From the NCBI GenBank assembly GCA_034432435.1, contig DAOUBS010000097.1, forward strand, positions 1 to 15,187: DNA of 15,187 nt, in the 5' to 3' direction. A program made the position numbers and the translations under genes. The notes beneath the pieces were generated by a model. That model had not been told where the DNA came from. It was given only the letters and a program-made list of their open reading frames with translations, and did no database searches. Numbering within the stretch: position 1 is the first letter of the stretch; each line of letters starts with the position of its first letter. This document shows, piece after piece, positions 1-6,316 of this stretch. Origin of the DNA: JANWYT01 sp034432435 (lineage in GTDB: Bacteria > Chloroflexota > Anaerolineae > Aggregatilineales > Phototrophicaceae).

Positions 1-601
1 CCAGCAGCGTGCGGATCGCATCGCGCGAGGTGCTGTAACTGAACCCGCGCCGCTGCAAAAACACGATGAGATGCGCGTGGAATGCGGAGCGCGTTTGGCC
101 TTCCCACCGCCGAAGCTGCGAGCGCGCTGCGTGCAGCGCTGTCTCTAGCTCGGTCACATCGGCGAGCGCCGCTTGGATGATCGCCTCCGGCACGCCCTTG
201 CCGCTCAACTCATAGCGCAGGGCGCGCCGACTGAGCGGCTTGAACGCGGTGCGATTGTCTACCCAGAAGCGTGCAAAGGCCGCATCGTCCAGATAGCCCA
301 TCGCCGTGAGGCGCTCGATGGCGCATTCCACTATCACTGGGTCATGCTTTCTTGCCAGTGCCATTCGAACTTCATGAACGCTGCGCGGGCGAGATGCAAG
401 CAAACGCAAGCCTTGATCGACTGCCTTCACCAGCGTGCCTTGCGTGCGCAAGAACGCCACCTCTGCCTCGCTGATGGTTTGGCCTTTGCTCAAGCGAGCG
501 GCTTCGATGTCAGGCAGACCAAAGGCAAATTCCCCATCCAAATAGACGTTGACGCGCTCTGGATGCTTCTTTTGCCGTTCTAACCGCGTAACCGTTGGCA
601 T
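1..601 (-). CDS. recX: Regulatory protein RecX (3' end outside window)
   Basis: Reading the minus strand from an ATG at 601 gives 200 uninterrupted codons that run off the left edge, so the C-terminus is missing. The product begins MPTVTRLERQKKHPERVNVY. Next come an LDGEFAFGLPDIEAARLSKG stretch (about residues 21-40), a repeat containing RSVHEVRMALARKH, and a GYLDDAAFARFWVDNR segment (about residues 100-115) followed by SRRALRYELSGKGV. These are the three-helix repeats typical of RecX, which binds RecA filaments and modulates recombinase activity in the cytoplasm. E. coli RecX is 166 aa; an N-terminal extension of this kind is common in other phyla. No strong Shine-Dalgarno is visible (GGGATAGG lies just upstream of the ATG). 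No recA is visible because the window stops inside the gene. Plus-strand reading in this region is a shadow of this gene. Confidence 0.9.
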   Translation of the reverse strand, partial: MPTVTRLERQKKHPERVNVYLDGEFAFGLPDIEAARLSKGQTISEAEVAFLRTQGTLVKAVDQGLRLLASRPRSVHEVRMALARKHDPVIVECAIERLTAMGYLDDAAFARFWVDNRTAFKPLSRRALRYELSGKGVPEAIIQAALADVTELETALHAARSQLRRWEGQTRSAFHAHLIVFLQRRGFSYSTSRDAIRTLL

Positions 602-623
602 CCTATCCCTACAACCAACAAGT

Positions 624-800
624 GCCGCCCTCAAACGAGCTGAGGCGGCTGCCAAGACGATGTTGATTGCAACTGTGCGCAGGCAACAATGACTACATCA
701 TTGTCACGCGGAGCCGGTGCGGTCGTGATGTACCGCCACATGATGTTGTCAAAGCGGCGTCAAGCGCCGCAACTCTCGCCTTAGCAGCCTTTTACGGCTG
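624..800. ncRNA. Candidate structured RNA or recX leader (six stem-loops)
   Basis: Six short inverted repeats follow one another. At 624-649 a 9-bp stem has one bulged C (GCCGCCCTCA / TGAGGCGGC). At 667-686 TTGC pairs with GCAA around an inner CTG/CAG with a TGCG loop. At 686-704 ACAATGA pairs with TCATTGT. At 719-736 GCGGT pairs with ACCGC, at 754-770 GCGGCG pairs with CGCCGC, and at 785-800 CAGCC pairs with GGCTG. The strand is undecided. The minus strand is favoured because a TTGCAT-17-TATACT promoter lies upstream of the cluster on that strand. The last minus-strand hairpin (624-649) is followed by a weakly T-rich stretch, ACTTGTTGGTTGT. It could be an independent RNA or the recX 5' leader. 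It matches no known RNA family that I recognise. Confidence 0.35.
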
Positions 801-922
801 TGCCCATGTCGTTCAAACTAACGTGATGTGCTCATGAGTTGTAATTCAACCAACACACGCACAGACACCGGTGATGCTCGTACTAAGAACGAACAATCGG
901 TTAAACCTTAACCTTATAACAT

Positions 923-951
923 AGTATAAAGGGTTTTAAAATGAGATGCAA
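923..951 (-). promoter_or_regulatory. Candidate sigma-70 promoter reading toward recX
   Basis: On the minus strand a -35 TTGCAT (946-951) and a -10 TATACT (923-928) are separated by exactly 17 bp. Transcription would start near 916, leaving a leader of about 315 nt before the recX ATG that contains the whole stem-loop cluster. The overlapping plus-strand sequence TTAAAC-18-TATAAA (901-930) is a weaker promoter candidate for the protease gene, so this AT-rich patch may fire both ways. Confidence 0.4.
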
Positions 952-1015
952 CCACAGCGCTCATACGCTGTATCTCACACGCCAACAACCCACAGGCAAG
1001 CTCTAATGCAATCCC

Positions 1016-1063
1016 TATAAACGTGTGTTAGCCTGACGGTTAGACCGTTCAATTATAAGGAGC
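1016..1063 (+). promoter_or_regulatory. Possible -10 box, small palindrome and RBS before the M50 protease
   Basis: A TATAAA at 1016-1021 could act as a -10 box, though no good -35 box is visible. A perfect 5-bp inverted repeat, ACGGT-TAG-ACCGT (1036-1048), would lie in the leader. AAGGAG at 1058-1063 is a strong Shine-Dalgarno six bases before the GTG at 1069 and supports that start. Confidence 0.35.
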
Positions 1064-1068
1064 AATCC

Positions 1069-1836
1069 GTGCTTCTCTTCTCTCAGTTGCCCGTGGCATC
1101 CATCATTGCCACGATTTTAGTCATGCTGTTCAGCATGTCGATCCATGAGTTCGGCCATGCCGCGATGGCCACCTATTGGGGCGACGACACCGCCAAGCGC
1201 AGCGGACGGCTGACGCTCAACCCCTTCGTCCACATCAACTGGATCGGCTTTGCGATGTTCGTGCTGATCGGCTTCGGCATCCTCGGCAGCGTGCCTGTCA
1301 ACGCCAGCCGCATGCGCAACCCGCGCTGGGGGTCATTCTGGACGAGCTTTGCCGGGCCGCTTACCAACCTCGGTGTGGCTTTTGTCGCCGCGCTGCTGCT
1401 GCGCCTGTTCTTCGCTGAGCCGATCATGGGGCTGCAATTCTTCCTGAACGGGGATCGCGTTCCGCTCGGCAGCTATCAGGGGCTGATCCCAGATGCGATC
1501 ATGATGCTGCTGGTGGCCACCATCTTCTGGAACGTGCTGCTGTTCCTGTTCAACCTGCTGCCATTCTTCCCGATTGACGGCTGGCACATGATCCTCGCTC
1601 TGCTGCCGGGCTACTGGCTGCGGCGCGAGCAAGTGCCCGCTTTCGTGCGCGGGTTTTACCCCATCAGCCAGTTCTTGCAGCAGCCCGCCTACAAGTGGCA
1701 GCAGTGGGCTGCCGTCAGCCAGATCGTGCTGCTCATCCTCATCATGGTCGGCTTCGTGCTGCCTGGCTTCAGCATCTTAGGTCGGCTCATCTTTGTGCCT
1801 GCCCAGCAGCTTTGGCTGTCCCTCATCGGGATTTAG
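1069..1836 (+). CDS. Site-2 protease family (peptidase M50) membrane metalloprotease
   Basis: The 255-aa product is an integral membrane zinc protease of the M50/site-2 family, which cleaves substrates within or near the membrane. The zinc-binding HEFGH motif lies at residues 26-30 inside the first transmembrane segment. The conserved NLLPFFPIDG motif (about 162-171) supplies the third zinc ligand, Asp170. Hydrophobic segments occur at about 8-25, 57-75, 93-112, 143-165 and 215-235. No PDZ domain is present, so this is the minimal type rather than RseP. The GTG start is supported by AAGGAG six bases upstream. The next gene, an HD protein, starts 3 bp after the stop, so the two are almost certainly co-transcribed. 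The substrate is unknown. Confidence 0.9.
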   Translation: MLLFSQLPVASIIATILVMLFSMSIHEFGHAAMATYWGDDTAKRSGRLTLNPFVHINWIGFAMFVLIGFGILGSVPVNASRMRNPRWGSFWTSFAGPLTNLGVAFVAALLLRLFFAEPIMGLQFFLNGDRVPLGSYQGLIPDAIMMLLVATIFWNVLLFLFNLLPFFPIDGWHMILALLPGYWLRREQVPAFVRGFYPISQFLQQPAYKWQQWAAVSQIVLLILIMVGFVLPGFSILGRLIFVPAQQLWLSLIGI

Positions 1837-1839
1837 ATC

Positions 1840-2364
1840 GTGCGCGTAGCGTATCGACTGCGGCAGGGGCTGCGCGACATCTTGGCTTTTCGCCAGACAG
1901 TCGATATGGCGCTGGTGTGCCAAGTGCTTACCCCTGCGCAGGTGTCGATCTTCTGCCGCATGACCCACGCCGAGCAGGTTCACTGTGTGAACGTGCTGCG
2001 CAGCGTGCTGGCGGATGGGCAGCCCACGGCGCACGACCTGCAAGTGGCGGCGCTGCTGCACGACGTGGGAAAATCGCGCTGCCCGCTCAATGTCGCACAG
2101 CGCAGCTTGGCCGTGGCGGCGCATCACCTGCTGCCACGGCTGGATGCATCTCTCAGCCGCGTTGAACGCTTTGACTGGTGGCGCGCGCCCTTCGTTGTGC
2201 GGCAGCATCACCCACGTTGGGGCGCAGAGCTGCTGCGTATGAACGGTGGCAGCGAACGCGCCGTGTGGCTGGTCGAGCACCACGCCGATCTACTTCACAA
2301 GTGGGATGGACACCCCTACGCGCCGCTGCTCGCCCGCCTGCAAGCCGCCGACAACGCCAACTGA
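1840..2364 (+). CDS. HD-domain (HDIG-like) phosphohydrolase family protein
   Basis: The 174-aa product carries an HD-type metal-dependent phosphohydrolase fold. ALLHDVGKSR (about residues 71-80, with His74-Asp75) is the metal-binding HDxGK motif. Further likely ligands are in RQHHP (121-125) and EHHADL (146-151), and a C-terminal LQAADNAN supplies a terminal Asp, as in HDIG proteins. No other domain is fused. The family hydrolyses phosphate esters, often nucleotides or cyclic nucleotides, but the substrate cannot be read from the sequence. The GTG start lies 3 bp after the M50 stop, which implies translational coupling. There is no strong independent Shine-Dalgarno. The gene probably ends the operon, since lspA has its own promoter-like sequence after a 76-bp gap. 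Confidence 0.8.
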   Translation: MRVAYRLRQGLRDILAFRQTVDMALVCQVLTPAQVSIFCRMTHAEQVHCVNVLRSVLADGQPTAHDLQVAALLHDVGKSRCPLNVAQRSLAVAAHHLLPRLDASLSRVERFDWWRAPFVVRQHHPRWGAELLRMNGGSERAVWLVEHHADLLHKWDGHPYAPLLARLQAADNAN

Positions 2365-2377
2365 GCCAGCCGTTTAC

Positions 2378-2407
2378 ATGACGAAACCCCACTGCTAGCC
2401 TTATAAT
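2378..2407 (+). promoter_or_regulatory. Candidate promoter for lspA
   Basis: A consensus TATAAT (2402-2407) is preceded at 18 bp by ATGACG (2378-2383), four of six matches to TTGACA. Transcription would start near 2414, about 27 nt before the lspA ATG. Confidence 0.45.
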
Positions 2408-2440
2408 TGCCCAATACTGCCCACAGGCCACGAAAAACAC

Positions 2441-2959
2441 ATGACCCGTCGTAAATTCATCATTCTGGTTGGCTTGGTCGGCTTGATCTTGCTGATCGAT
2501 CAACTGAGCAAGAATTGGGTGCTGGCCAACATGCAGCTCGGCCAGACGATCCTCGTCGTCCCTGCGCTGCATCCTTTTTTCCAGTTCACCTTCAGCATGA
2601 ACACCGGCGCAGCGTTTGGCTTGCTGCCGATGGCGGGTGACGTGTTCATGATCGCCGCGATGCTCATCTCTGCGGTGATCTTCTACTTCTACTGGCACAC
2701 CCCCCACGAGGCCATCGCGCAGCAGGTGGGGTTGGCGCTCATTCTAGGCGGAGCCATCGGCAACATCATCGACCGCGTTCAGCATGGCTTCGTCGTTGAC
2801 TTCTTCCACTTGATGATCCCCGGCGTCGTCTCTAACATCAGCAACTTCGCGGATCATTTCATCGTAGCAGGGGCGGTCCTGCTGCTGATCGACACCCTGC
2901 GCCGCGACTTGCGTCGGAAAGCACAAGCTGCGCCATCTGAAGCCGCTCCTACCGATTAA
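2441..2959 (+). CDS. lspA: Lipoprotein signal peptidase (signal peptidase II)
   Basis: The 172-aa product is the inner-membrane aspartyl protease that removes the signal peptide from diacylglyceryl-modified prolipoproteins. Four hydrophobic segments are visible (about residues 5-21, 66-84, 93-111 and 139-152). The family signatures are present: DQLSK (20-24), NTGAAFG (54-60), GNIIDR with catalytic Asp111, VVDFF (118-122), and NFADHFI with catalytic Asp138. Length is typical of the family (about 160-170 aa). The short charged C-terminal tail after about 153 should be cytosolic. The ATG start gives the expected short cytoplasmic MTRRK before the first membrane segment. No rluD-type pseudouridine synthase, a frequent lspA neighbour, follows here. 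Confidence 0.95.
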   Translation: MTRRKFIILVGLVGLILLIDQLSKNWVLANMQLGQTILVVPALHPFFQFTFSMNTGAAFGLLPMAGDVFMIAAMLISAVIFYFYWHTPHEAIAQQVGLALILGGAIGNIIDRVQHGFVVDFFHLMIPGVVSNISNFADHFIVAGAVLLLIDTLRRDLRRKAQAAPSEAAPTD

Positions 2960-2995
2960 AGTCGTTTTCTTGATCAAGCATGTCTAAATTCAAAC

Positions 2996-3026
2996 AAAAG
3001 CCCCCGCGGCGGAGGCCTCAGGGGGC
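2996..3026 (-). terminator. Intrinsic-terminator-like hairpin, U-tract on minus strand
   Basis: GCCCCC (3000-3005) pairs with GGGGGC (3021-3026), and the 15-base interval contains GAGGCCTC. On the minus strand the stem is followed by TTTTGTTTG, giving terminator geometry. On the plus strand the hairpin follows lspA by 40 bp but lacks a T-run. It may stop antisense transcription or act weakly for lspA. Confidence 0.45.
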
Positions 3027-3104
3027 ACAAGCGCTCTTTGCTTTGGCCCGACAAACTCAAATTCAATCACACAGCAATCTCATATGTTCTAGCCGCAGAG
3101 AGTG

Positions 3105-3113
3105 TGCTATGGT
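3105..3113 (+). promoter_or_regulatory. Possible extended -10 promoter for histidine kinase
   Basis: TGC-TATGGT (3105-3113) resembles an extended -10 element and would start transcription near 3120, 34 nt before the GTG. No good -35 box is seen. Confidence 0.25.
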
Positions 3114-3153
3114 ATGCGTGAGCTTAGATGTGTGATAGGCAGCGTTTTTACCG

Positions 3154-4995
3154 GTGAGCGCAACACTAGGGCAAGATTTTACTGTACTCTTAACGCGGTT
3201 CATGATGATGATCGCGTTTTCTGCCGCTGTGTTCCTCTCGCGCGGCGTCCTCGCCCCGCCTATCCCTGATACAGCCTACGTTGACATCCTACCAGCCGCG
3301 GCCATTGCACTCATCCTTAACGTGGTGCTTGGCATGTTCATCGCAGTGGGTGGCCTGCGCCGCGTAGTCCCCTACGCGATGATCGCAGTCGATGCCATCA
3401 TCGCAGCGGCCTTCACCTCTCTCATCCCTCAACTGCCACTGTTAGTGGCAGGGATCGTCATCCTCGTGAACATGCAGGGCCTGTTTCGCTTAGGGAGCCA
3501 GTGGGGCGGCATCCACAACGCCGTTGTGACCACGGCAGCCGTGGTCATGCTGGTGATACAGCAGGCCTTTACCAACGGAGCCTTTGAAGAGCTGGCGGCG
3601 GCGTTCGGCCCGGCGGTGGTGCTCGTTGGGCTGGCAATTGTCGCCGGGGCGATTTGGGTGAATACCTTTGATGAAAGCAACTCCGCACGCGCGCGCAAGC
3701 TTGAAGAACACGCCACTGAGGTCACACGCCGCCTTGAAGCGATGCGCACCCGCGCGAGGGCGCTGGCTGAAATGGGCGAAACGCTCAACATGACGCTCGA
3801 CTACAACAAGATCCTCGACGTATGTCTTGATCTTGGGCGCTTCAGCTTGCGCGACCAGCCGCGCCAACGTCTCATCGCAATGGTGCTAGTCGTAGAGGAC
3901 GACGACCGCCTCAGCATCGCTAACGCGCGCGGCCTGCAACACATGGACGTCGGGCGCTCGTTTCAGGGCGCGTCGGGCATTCTCGCCGATTCGCTCAACC
4001 AAGCCCGCACGATCACCATCGGCGAGCGCGGCCAGTACGACCCTGAGTTGGGGCAGATGATCGCCTTCAGCAACATCGAGAGCGTGATGGTGATCCCTCT
4101 CCGTGTCGAATACGCCACCTATGGGCTGCTCGTCTATGCCAGCACGGCCAAGAACGCCTTCAACGAAGACCATCTCGACACCATGCAGTCGCTCGGCGTG
4201 CAGGCGACTATCGCGCTCAAAAACGCCAGCCTCGTTGAGACGCTGCGCCAAGAGAAAGATCGCCTGCTGCGGATCGAACAGAACATGCGCGCCGCGCTCA
4301 CCCGTGACCTGCACGACATCCCCACGCAGACGATGTCCGCCCTTGCCATGAACCTGAGCACCCTACCAACCATCGCCAAAAACAACCCCGAAAAGCTCAA
4401 ACAAGAGGTAGAGTCCTTGCGTGGGATCGCCATGCGCTTTGTCGACGAGATGCGCTATGTGATGTTCACATGGCGACCGCTGTCGCTGGAAGAGGCGGGG
4501 CTTGGCGTTTCACTCGAACAGCTCGCTAGTAAGATGCAGTACACGTACAAGCAAAAGCTCGAAGTCCAATGCGACCCTGAAGCAGTACGCTACCTCGACA
4601 GCGAGCAGCAGAGCGGCCTGTTCTACTTGATCGAAGAAGCGGCCAACAACGCCCGCAAGCACGCTGAGGCCGATGTGATCCGCGTGCGCGTGGCGCTGCA
4701 AGGCAACATGGTCATCGCGCAGGTCGCCGACAACGGCAAAGGCTTCGACGTTGAGGCGATGCAGAGCCGCTACAGCAAGGGCAGCAGCTTCGGCATGATC
4801 AACATGAACGACCGCGCTGAACACATCGGCGGCACGCTCGACCTCAAGAGCGCCCCGGGCAAGGGAACCACCATCACGGTCAAGATACCGATCCAAGTCG
4901 ACACTCCCAGCCAGCTTCGCAAGAAACAAAATCGCAAAACCTTCGAGCGGCCACAAGAACGCAGCAGCGGCGCGCCGTTGTCCCCTCTCTCGTAA
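3154..4995 (+). CDS. Membrane-bound GAF-domain sensor histidine kinase (HisKA_3/NarL-type)
   Basis: The 613-aa product is a sensor kinase expected to autophosphorylate and pass phosphate to a NarL/FixJ-type regulator. Residues about 15-172 form roughly six hydrophobic membrane segments. A charged helix follows (about 175-212), then a GAF domain (about 213-360), a linker coiled coil, a HisKA_3 dimerisation domain with candidate phospho-acceptor His387 in RDLHDIPTQTMSALAM, and a HATPase_c domain. The N box is EEAANNARKHA (494-504), G1 is DNGKGFD (526-532), and the G2 region is SSFGMINMNDR. The usual Gly after HD in the H-box is Ile here. The C-terminal tail after about 583 is basic. The GTG start has no clear Shine-Dalgarno. 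No response regulator is adjacent. A methyltransferase follows after 12 bp. The signal is unknown. Confidence 0.88.
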   Translation: MSATLGQDFTVLLTRFMMMIAFSAAVFLSRGVLAPPIPDTAYVDILPAAAIALILNVVLGMFIAVGGLRRVVPYAMIAVDAIIAAAFTSLIPQLPLLVAGIVILVNMQGLFRLGSQWGGIHNAVVTTAAVVMLVIQQAFTNGAFEELAAAFGPAVVLVGLAIVAGAIWVNTFDESNSARARKLEEHATEVTRRLEAMRTRARALAEMGETLNMTLDYNKILDVCLDLGRFSLRDQPRQRLIAMVLVVEDDDRLSIANARGLQHMDVGRSFQGASGILADSLNQARTITIGERGQYDPELGQMIAFSNIESVMVIPLRVEYATYGLLVYASTAKNAFNEDHLDTMQSLGVQATIALKNASLVETLRQEKDRLLRIEQNMRAALTRDLHDIPTQTMSALAMNLSTLPTIAKNNPEKLKQEVESLRGIAMRFVDEMRYVMFTWRPLSLEEAGLGVSLEQLASKMQYTYKQKLEVQCDPEAVRYLDSEQQSGLFYLIEEAANNARKHAEADVIRVRVALQGNMVIAQVADNGKGFDVEAMQSRYSKGSSFGMINMNDRAEHIGGTLDLKSAPGKGTTITVKIPIQVDTPSQLRKKQNRKTFERPQERSSGAPLSPLS

Positions 4996-5007
4996 GGATC
5001 ATCCGTC

Positions 5008-5745
5008 ATGCCTCCTTCTGATCTTGCAGCCCAGCGCGGCGAGCCTTCCTACGTGTGGCGCAGCGGGCAAGAACGCCGCCTGAGCATGATCGCCGCCCAC
5101 GCCCAGCTCGAGGCCGCTGTCATCCTCGAACACGGTGGCGGCTTGGGGATGTACGCCGCGCAGATCATGCGGCGCTTCCCCACCAGCCGCGTGCACCTGT
5201 TCGACATTGAGCCAGAGCGCATCGCGCACGCCCAAACGTTCGTCCCTAACAGCTTGGTAGCTGCCGCAGAGGCACTGCCCTACGCTGACGAACGATTCGA
5301 CACAGTGGTCTCAAACGAGGTGATCGAGCACGTCAGCGATGACCGCGCTGCCCTGCGCGAAATCGTCCGCGTGTTGAAGGTAGGCGGTCGAGCGGTCATC
5401 TTCTGCCCCAACCGCTGGTATCCATTTGAAACACATGGGCACTATTGGCGCGGCCAGTATCACTTCGGCAACACACCACTGATCAACTACCTGCCCGACC
5501 GCTGGCGCAGCCAGCTCGCCCCACACGTCCGCGCTTACACATGGCGCGGGCTGCAAACGTTGTTCGCAGATCAGCCGGTGCGCGTCGTGCATCACTCACG
5601 CATCTACGGCGGCTACGACAACCTCGCGCGGCGCTTTGGAGCAGTTGGGCGCGCCCTGCGCGGCCTCTACGCGCTGGAAGGCACCCCCTTCGATACGTGG
5701 GGCCTATCGCACCTGCTTGTGCTCGAAAAAACCACCCCTAGCTGA
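5008..5745 (+). CDS. Class I SAM-dependent methyltransferase (Methyltransf_11 type)
   Basis: The 245-aa product has the Rossmann-type methyltransferase order. A motif I-like ILEHGGGLGMYAAQIM (about residues 37-52) would bind AdoMet. HLFDIEPER (about 63-71) ends strand 2 with the acidic ribose-binding residue, and EALPYADERFDTVVSNEVIEHV (about 88-109, typical of Methyltransf_11) covers motifs II-III. A VLKVGGRAVIFCPNRWYPFE strand follows (about 122-141). The acceptor is not identifiable; the fold is shared by small-molecule, quinone and lipid methylases. Glycine-rich motif I reads HGGGLG where DxGxG is usual, a mild deviation. The ATG lies 12 bp after the histidine kinase stop, with TAAGGA overlapping that stop as Shine-Dalgarno, so the two are likely co-transcribed. 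Its last 8 bp overlap the convergent phosphoribosyltransferase gene. Confidence 0.8.
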   Translation: MPPSDLAAQRGEPSYVWRSGQERRLSMIAAHAQLEAAVILEHGGGLGMYAAQIMRRFPTSRVHLFDIEPERIAHAQTFVPNSLVAAAEALPYADERFDTVVSNEVIEHVSDDRAALREIVRVLKVGGRAVIFCPNRWYPFETHGHYWRGQYHFGNTPLINYLPDRWRSQLAPHVRAYTWRGLQTLFADQPVRVVHHSRIYGGYDNLARRFGAVGRALRGLYALEGTPFDTWGLSHLLVLEKTTPS

Positions 5746-6289
5746 CCCACACCGGAATATGCCCCAGCGCGATGATATTGTGCCATTGGGCACGATCCCC
5801 TTCAGTCAAGATGGCCGCCTCGGCTACGATCTTCGCTTCTACCTTTTGCAAGATCAACCGCATCCCTTGCAACGTGCTGCCCGTTGAGATTACGTCGTCC
5901 ACGAGGATCACCGGCTGGCCGTAGATTGCGTCCTGATCCTTCTCGTCGAGGTAGAGCGTCTGCGGGCTGCCAGTGGTGATGCTGAGCGTTTCGCTTCGGA
6001 TGGCGTTGCCCATGTAAGGCTTGTAGACCTTGCGCAGCACCACGTAAGGGATCCCCATCTCAACGCTGAGGGCGTGCGCCAGCGGGATGCTCTTTGCCTC
6101 GGCTGTCACAATGTAATGGCCACCTTTCTCAGCCAGCAGGCCTGACAGCGCCTTTGCAGAGGCCTGCACCAGCTCGGTATCACCAAGGATGTTGAGGATG
6201 GCAATCGTCACGCCCGGCTGAATTTCAAATTTCGGCAGCGAGCGCTTAACCCCTGCAATGACGATCTCATGCGTTTCACGTTGTGTCAT
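5738..6289 (-). CDS. Adenine-phosphoribosyltransferase-like type I PRTase
   Basis: The 183-aa product has the type I phosphoribosyltransferase fold. The PRPP-binding loop VILVDDVISTGST lies at residues 127-139, with the acidic pair Asp131-Asp132 that contacts the ribose hydroxyls. Upstream are the hydrophobic VTAEAKSIPLAHAL segment (about 61-74) and PYVVLRKVYKPY (81-92), the arrangement seen in adenine and xanthine phosphoribosyltransferases. The role would be purine base salvage from PRPP, but the base specificity is not certain, and several bacterial apt-like paralogues are regulatory or uncharacterised. The ATG has AAGGA nine bases upstream. It lies 27 bp after the VWA-FHA gene on the same strand, so the two may form an operon. 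The 3' end overlaps the convergent methyltransferase by 8 bp. Confidence 0.8.
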   Translation of the reverse strand: MTQRETHEIVIAGVKRSLPKFEIQPGVTIAILNILGDTELVQASAKALSGLLAEKGGHYIVTAEAKSIPLAHALSVEMGIPYVVLRKVYKPYMGNAIRSETLSITTGSPQTLYLDEKDQDAIYGQPVILVDDVISTGSTLQGMRLILQKVEAKIVAEAAILTEGDRAQWHNIIALGHIPVWVS

Positions 6290-6316
6290 GCCTAGCGTCC
6301 TTGTTGGTGTAGTAGC

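Larger units (their letters stand above)
602..1068. other. 467-bp divergent intergenic region with stem-loop cluster
   Basis: No convincing protein gene is present. Positions 624-800 hold six consecutive stem-loops and 890-1060 is AT-rich with promoter-like sequences in both directions. I see no tRNA, tmRNA, RNase P or SRP RNA signature. Confidence 0.6.

Noticed and set aside
173..583. Plus-strand open frame of 136 codons
   Set aside because: It runs antisense through recX, whose minus-strand translation gives a clear RecX protein; the plus-strand product has no recognisable family.
806..822. GTTCAAACT resembling a tRNA T-loop
   Set aside because: The bases on either side do not form a T-stem, and no acceptor or anticodon arm can be found around it.
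4510..4956. Minus-strand open frame of 148 codons within the membrane kinase
   Set aside because: It is antisense to the conserved HATPase domain and shows no domain or Shine-Dalgarno; other long antisense frames over the kinases, ilvE and the sigma gene were rejected for the same reason.
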